From: Atopsyche davidsoni
Lineage: Eukaryota > Arthropoda > Insecta > Trichoptera > Hydrobiosidae
DNA length: 64,000 nt
Direction: 5' to 3'
NCBI GenBank assembly: GCA_022113835.1
Contig: JAILWY010000010.1
Location: forward strand, 10,361,501-10,425,500
Below, in pieces: positions 60,222 to 64,000 of this stretch. Under the pieces are notes generated by a model. That model worked only from the letters and a program-made list of their open reading frames with translations. It made no database searches and was not told where the DNA came from. Positions within the stretch are counted from its first letter, which is position 1; the number at the start of each line of letters is the position of its first letter. Made by a program: the position numbers and the translations under genes.

Positions 60222-60620
60222 TGGCGCTTAACCTGGAACCCTACTCACCGCTAGGAAGCGTTTAATTCTACTCGTCGCTTACCATTTTACCCTACCCGTA
60301 ACTAGACAGCGTTTAATTTTATTTGACGCTTAAACTGGCACCCTACTCGCCGCCTGATAACGCTCAACCCAGTACCCTCACTCGCCGCTAGATGGCGTTT
60401 TATCACACCAGACACCCCTACTCGCCAACAGATGGCATTTAAAAATCTACCCATTAAGAGATGGCAGTTTACCAGGTTTTAATTTTATCGCTTATCCCGG
60501 GGCAGCGCTGACCTTACTCACCGTTAGATGGCGCTTTAAATCTGAAAACAATTCTGGACGTCTATAAATGACGCTTTACACACATAGTTTCGCTATTCGC
60601 CCTTAGGTAGCGCTTTACAT
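60222..60620. repeat. Degenerate array with a CGCTAGATGGCG core
   Basis: About nine irregular units, 40-50 bp apart, follow the form CCCTACTCGCCGCTAGATGG then CGTTTAA. Clear cases are near 60385-60405, 60428-60441 and 60518-60535. Others have lost one to four bases of the core. Confidence 0.75.
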
Positions 60621-62487
60621 ATTTATTAGTGTTCAAAGAGGGTACTTTATTTTTATCATACACAATCGAACTGTTTTTAAATATTGTATACCAATTGACA
60701 TGTGCAAATTACAAGAACAGAAAATAATATTAATAAGTACAGTATAATAAAATCCAGCTATACGATATAATTAAATCTAATACAAAATATACTCAATATT
60801 TTTGACAGAGAACTTGGTGGAATTCCATTTTAAATAAAATATTTTTGTGATTTTTTCACATGTTCAATTTTATTGGTGACTGGTTTTGCCTACCTTCCAT
60901 GTTGACAGCATGTGGAAAAATCAGAAAAGTTTTTTATAAGACATGAGTAAAAAATTTCAATTCCTGCAATATATATATTAATTACTACTTTATTATTTTC
61001 TTTTGAAAATTACAATTCAAAATTAATACATAAAACACAATATTTGACAGAATGTCGACTTTATCCAAAATTTTGAATGTTTTTATTAGTAATTTTGTTT
61101 GAATTCTAGAATTAACAAACACCATTGAAATATTTAAGTACAGTTATACCCCGCTTTACGCGACCTCGTTATGCGCGGTTTCACTATAACGCGAATTTCA
61201 AATTTTAAAATCTTGCCTCTGAATTTCTTATTCAAGAATGTGTATTAACATAATGTAGTCATTGACTTCTCTTAACAATTAAAAACAGCATTGGGTGTTG
61301 TGAACGTAAAAGAAACGCTACCCAAAAGACAATAGATGTATTTTTCAGTAAAAATAACATGTAATACTGCATAAAGTGTTCTTAGAATTAAAGTGATTGA
61401 TTCAAATGATTTTGACTATGTATGTATGTTTAATCGTAAAAATCCGATATACGCGAATTTCAATTAACGCGATTTTTCTGAAACGTATCCCTCATATAAA
61501 GCGGTGTATTACTGTAATCAGTTTAAAATACCTTAATTTTGGAAAAATATTATTGATGGACGCCAACCACCAAAGCTTTTTTTCTGAGAGATTATTATCT
61601 CAATCTTTAACTTATTCACAAAAGAATATTATTGATGTGATATTAAAATTCACCATAAGAATATTGTTATTTTTTAAATATTGTTTTTATGATACAAGTA
61701 TTAGAAAAAAAATCATTCTTTGTGTTTTATGTACGCAATTGTGAATTTGAAATTCTAAAAGACAAATTAATACTTACAAACATGAGAAATTTCACATACC
61801 ATATTATGATGCATACTGCTGTTATAATGTTATTAGGTGACTTTGTCTTGAAGTTTTGAGATTACATAAAATATTTTTTCATGCTGCTAATTATTACATT
61901 TTTCTAAGTTCAATATATACATAAACAATGTCATAGATTGACATCACATTTCTTTACTATAATTTATTATTTTTCTAGTAATTTTGGTAATAAGAAGACA
62001 AATATTAGATAGTTATTAAAATATGATGTTTTTAATTTTTTAAACATCAGAAAATAAAAGAATAATTACACTTTAAAAATAACACACTATTTTTACATTT
62101 TTAATACATCATAGGCACACCATTTAAGACCTTTTATCGGCAGACATCATATATAATTAAAACATTTACTTCAATTCATTACCAATAACTCAGTGGAACC
62201 CACGTTTATTTTAATAAAATAATTTACGCAATTATATACAAAAAATAGTGTAAAAAGAAAAACATTGTAAAATTGATAAATATTTAAGGTAAACTTAAAG
62301 TAAACTGGACAATAAAGTAGTTAATTACACAAGTTTTTGATAATGTGATTTTTTTAAATCATTCTTGGATATAAATTTATAATGTAAAATTACATAATAA
62401 ACATTGAGGATATTTATCAGTAAATATAGACATTATAGAAATGATTTAACCAACACATTATCAATTTGACAGGTAAATATAATTATT
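60621..62487. other. AT-rich intergenic DNA
   Basis: No gene supported. Contains the pogo-type MITE at 61141-61514 and otherwise unremarkable AT-rich sequence. Confidence 0.5.
61141..61514. mobile_element. pogo/Tigger-type MITE
   Basis: Ends CAGTTATACCCCGCTTTACG and, inverted, CAGTAATACACCGCTTTATA lie inside a TA duplication (61139-61140 and 61515-61516). The 374 bp element has no transposase. Short inner repeats TACGCGAATTTCA / AACGCGAATTTCA occur near both ends, as in many pogo-like MITEs. Confidence 0.82.
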
Positions 62488-62586
62488 TTATGCCGAGCGT
62501 GTTTTCCTTCGTTTGTGGCGAGTAAGATCTGGATTTGGTGGTGGCCGAACATTTTTTAGAAACAGGACACACTTTGTTGCTTTAAC
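62488..62586 (-). CDS. Candidate last coding exon of an unknown minus-strand gene
   Basis: From an acceptor (GAGCACTTTAG|GTTAAAG) at 62586 to a TAA at 62488-62490, 32 codons are open in phase 0. The peptide KATKCVLFLKNVRPPPNPDL is followed by a basic tail (RHKRRKTRSA). Base and residue choice is coding-like and unlike the AT-rich surroundings. I do not recognise the product and saw no preceding exon up to 64000, so the gene would extend to the right. Chance remains possible. Confidence 0.35.
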   Translation of the reverse strand, partial: VKATKCVLFLKNVRPPPNPDLTRHKRRKTRSA

Positions 62587-63094
62587 CTAAAGTGCTCGCC
62601 ACAACTAAAGCTTATCAAAACACAATGCAGCACAATACCCAAGAACAAAGAATTAAATAATTAAAATTAAGTCTTCAGGTGTTGGAAATGCACATGGCAC
62701 ATTCATAGTGAATTTTTTTTCATATAAGCAGATGGGATGTGTTTGTTTCTATTATTTTCTTAATTATCAAAGTAAGCACGGTATAGTATTTCGATTATGA
62801 ATATATTTGTCTTTGTATAGAAAATTTCTGTTTGATAGATAAAAATCACCAATTAAATAAAAAATATGGTATCATAATTATGCATTAAGGTTTGTTGAAA
62901 AATATTTACAAAAAACATGGAATATATGTGAATGAAAAAAATAAAAAGACATCAGTATGTCCAAAAACATTCATACCTTTATCATATTAACATTAATTTT
63001 GTTGTGGGATTTTCAGATGTGATCATAGGTAAAAATCATTGAGTTTATGTTGAAATCAATATTATAAATTATTATATAATTTAACACCAAATCT

Positions 63095-64000
63095 ACCGGA
63101 GGGATCATTTTGACCCCTTTTCATACTTTGGTATGACTATTTCATATTTAAATGTTATCGCAATGCTATCAAATTTTACAAGTTTTCCTAAATTAAGCAT
63201 TTTCAGTTATTACTTCTCGTTTTATTTTTGTAGAGGGAGTCAACTTGACCACTCGAGGTAATATGGTTTTCATTCTTCTAAAAGTGGACAATTTTATATT
63301 ATAAGTGATAATTTGGAGAAAATAAGAGTCAAGCAGAAATATCATGAAAAATTTTTTTTGGTGTATATATTAAAATATTTTGGGGTGAATGTTAAAATTA
63401 GTAACTAGCATAACTCAAAAATGTTATGACGTTCCAAAAATAGGTTTTTTGAGAAAATAAAAAATATGGACGAAAGGTTTCTGGATATTGATGGATAAGA
63501 ACTTAAAGTGAAGCATTTATAGGGTTTTTAAGTAAGTTGGACTAAGCAGTAACTAAATATAACAAAGTAACATGTATTTATTACTCTTCTATAAGTGCGC
63601 GGTGCATATGAGGCACAAATTTAGATCACTCAATTCATGGAATAATGAATGGGGACAAGCATTTTTTTCAATACTATGGCCAGAAATGAATATACTTATA
63701 TAAAAAAGTGAAAAAAGCCTGCATTTGCCAACTAATAAATTTGCTTTGATATCTGATACATGTGACCAATTTATTGAGAACAGCCAAAATTGTTACAAAC
63801 TTGGTTAACCCTTTAAAAAAGTGTACGTTTTTAATTAGTATACATAGATACTCATCAATTTGTTATTGAATGAATTAGTAGATTAACAGCATCAATAAAA
63901 TCACTTCCTTTCTCCAAATTAGCACTCATAATACAAAATTGTCCAGGTTTAGAAGAATGAAAACCATATTACCTAGAGAGGTCGGTCATCAAATTGAACC
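63095..64000. mobile_element. Element with long inverted repeats, cut by the window end
   Basis: About 85 bp at 63235-63320 (core AGGTAATATGGTTTTCATTC then TTCTAAAAGTGGACAATTTT) recur inverted at 63912-64000. Outside the left arm is GGAGGGATCATTTTGACCCC, itself nearly palindromic. This is the structure of a DNA transposon or large MITE, perhaps piggyBac-like. No transposase frame is seen inside and the right end lies beyond the window. Confidence 0.6.

Overview
This is a 64 kb window of an insect nuclear genome. Three things show this: genes with many short AT-rich introns using GT/AG sites, a full set of insect transposons (mariner, pogo/Tigger, hAT, Helitron, BEL/Pao, a jockey-like non-LTR element), and animal cilia and ubiquitin genes. 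The style of the Helitron, BEL/Pao and mariner copies suggests Lepidoptera or a close relative, but that is a guess from style and not a proof. There is no bacterial content.

Layout. 0-6 kb: mostly AT-rich intergenic DNA, with the first coding exon of a PLEKHJ1-like PH-domain gene on the minus strand (1141-1258), a GC-richer promoter-like block near 4.5 kb and a long TA tract at 5.4-5.7 kb. 6-47 kb: one giant plus-strand gene for an outer-arm axonemal dynein heavy chain of the DNAH5/DNAH8 type. I could follow 47 coding exons from 19.7 kb (plus one at 13.2 kb and a likely first exon at 7.8 kb) to the stop codon at 46966. All splice phases agree and the product is about 4,700 residues. An RFX (X-box) palindrome lies at 7041, about 750 bp before the likely first exon. 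47-51.5 kb: empty AT-rich DNA between convergent genes. 51.6-53.3 kb: UBE2J2, a tail-anchored ER ubiquitin-conjugating enzyme, complete in four minus-strand exons. 55-60.6 kb: a pile of broken transposons (mariner, Helitron, non-LTR) ending in a degenerate array with a CGCTAGATGGCG core. 61-64 kb: a small pogo-type MITE, a possible last coding exon of an unidentified minus-strand gene, and a long-inverted-repeat element cut by the window end.

The dynein introns work as a transposon trap. They hold a young BEL/Pao element nested in a Helitron (14.2-19.3 kb), a second Helitron ending 19 bp before a splice acceptor (36.8-38.05 kb), a third Helitron fragment, a 159 bp MITE, a tRNA-like sequence, a perfect 55 bp-arm palindrome, a pogo relic, and a mariner that itself carries a hAT MITE in the last intron. 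The open reading frame of the dynein is nevertheless intact throughout.

I found no clearly new molecular system. The items most worth a second look are the BEL/Pao derivative with a 13-copy, 20-residue tandem repeat between two nearly identical LTRs, the Helitron next to a splice site, the perfect palindrome, and the X-box near the dynein 5' end.
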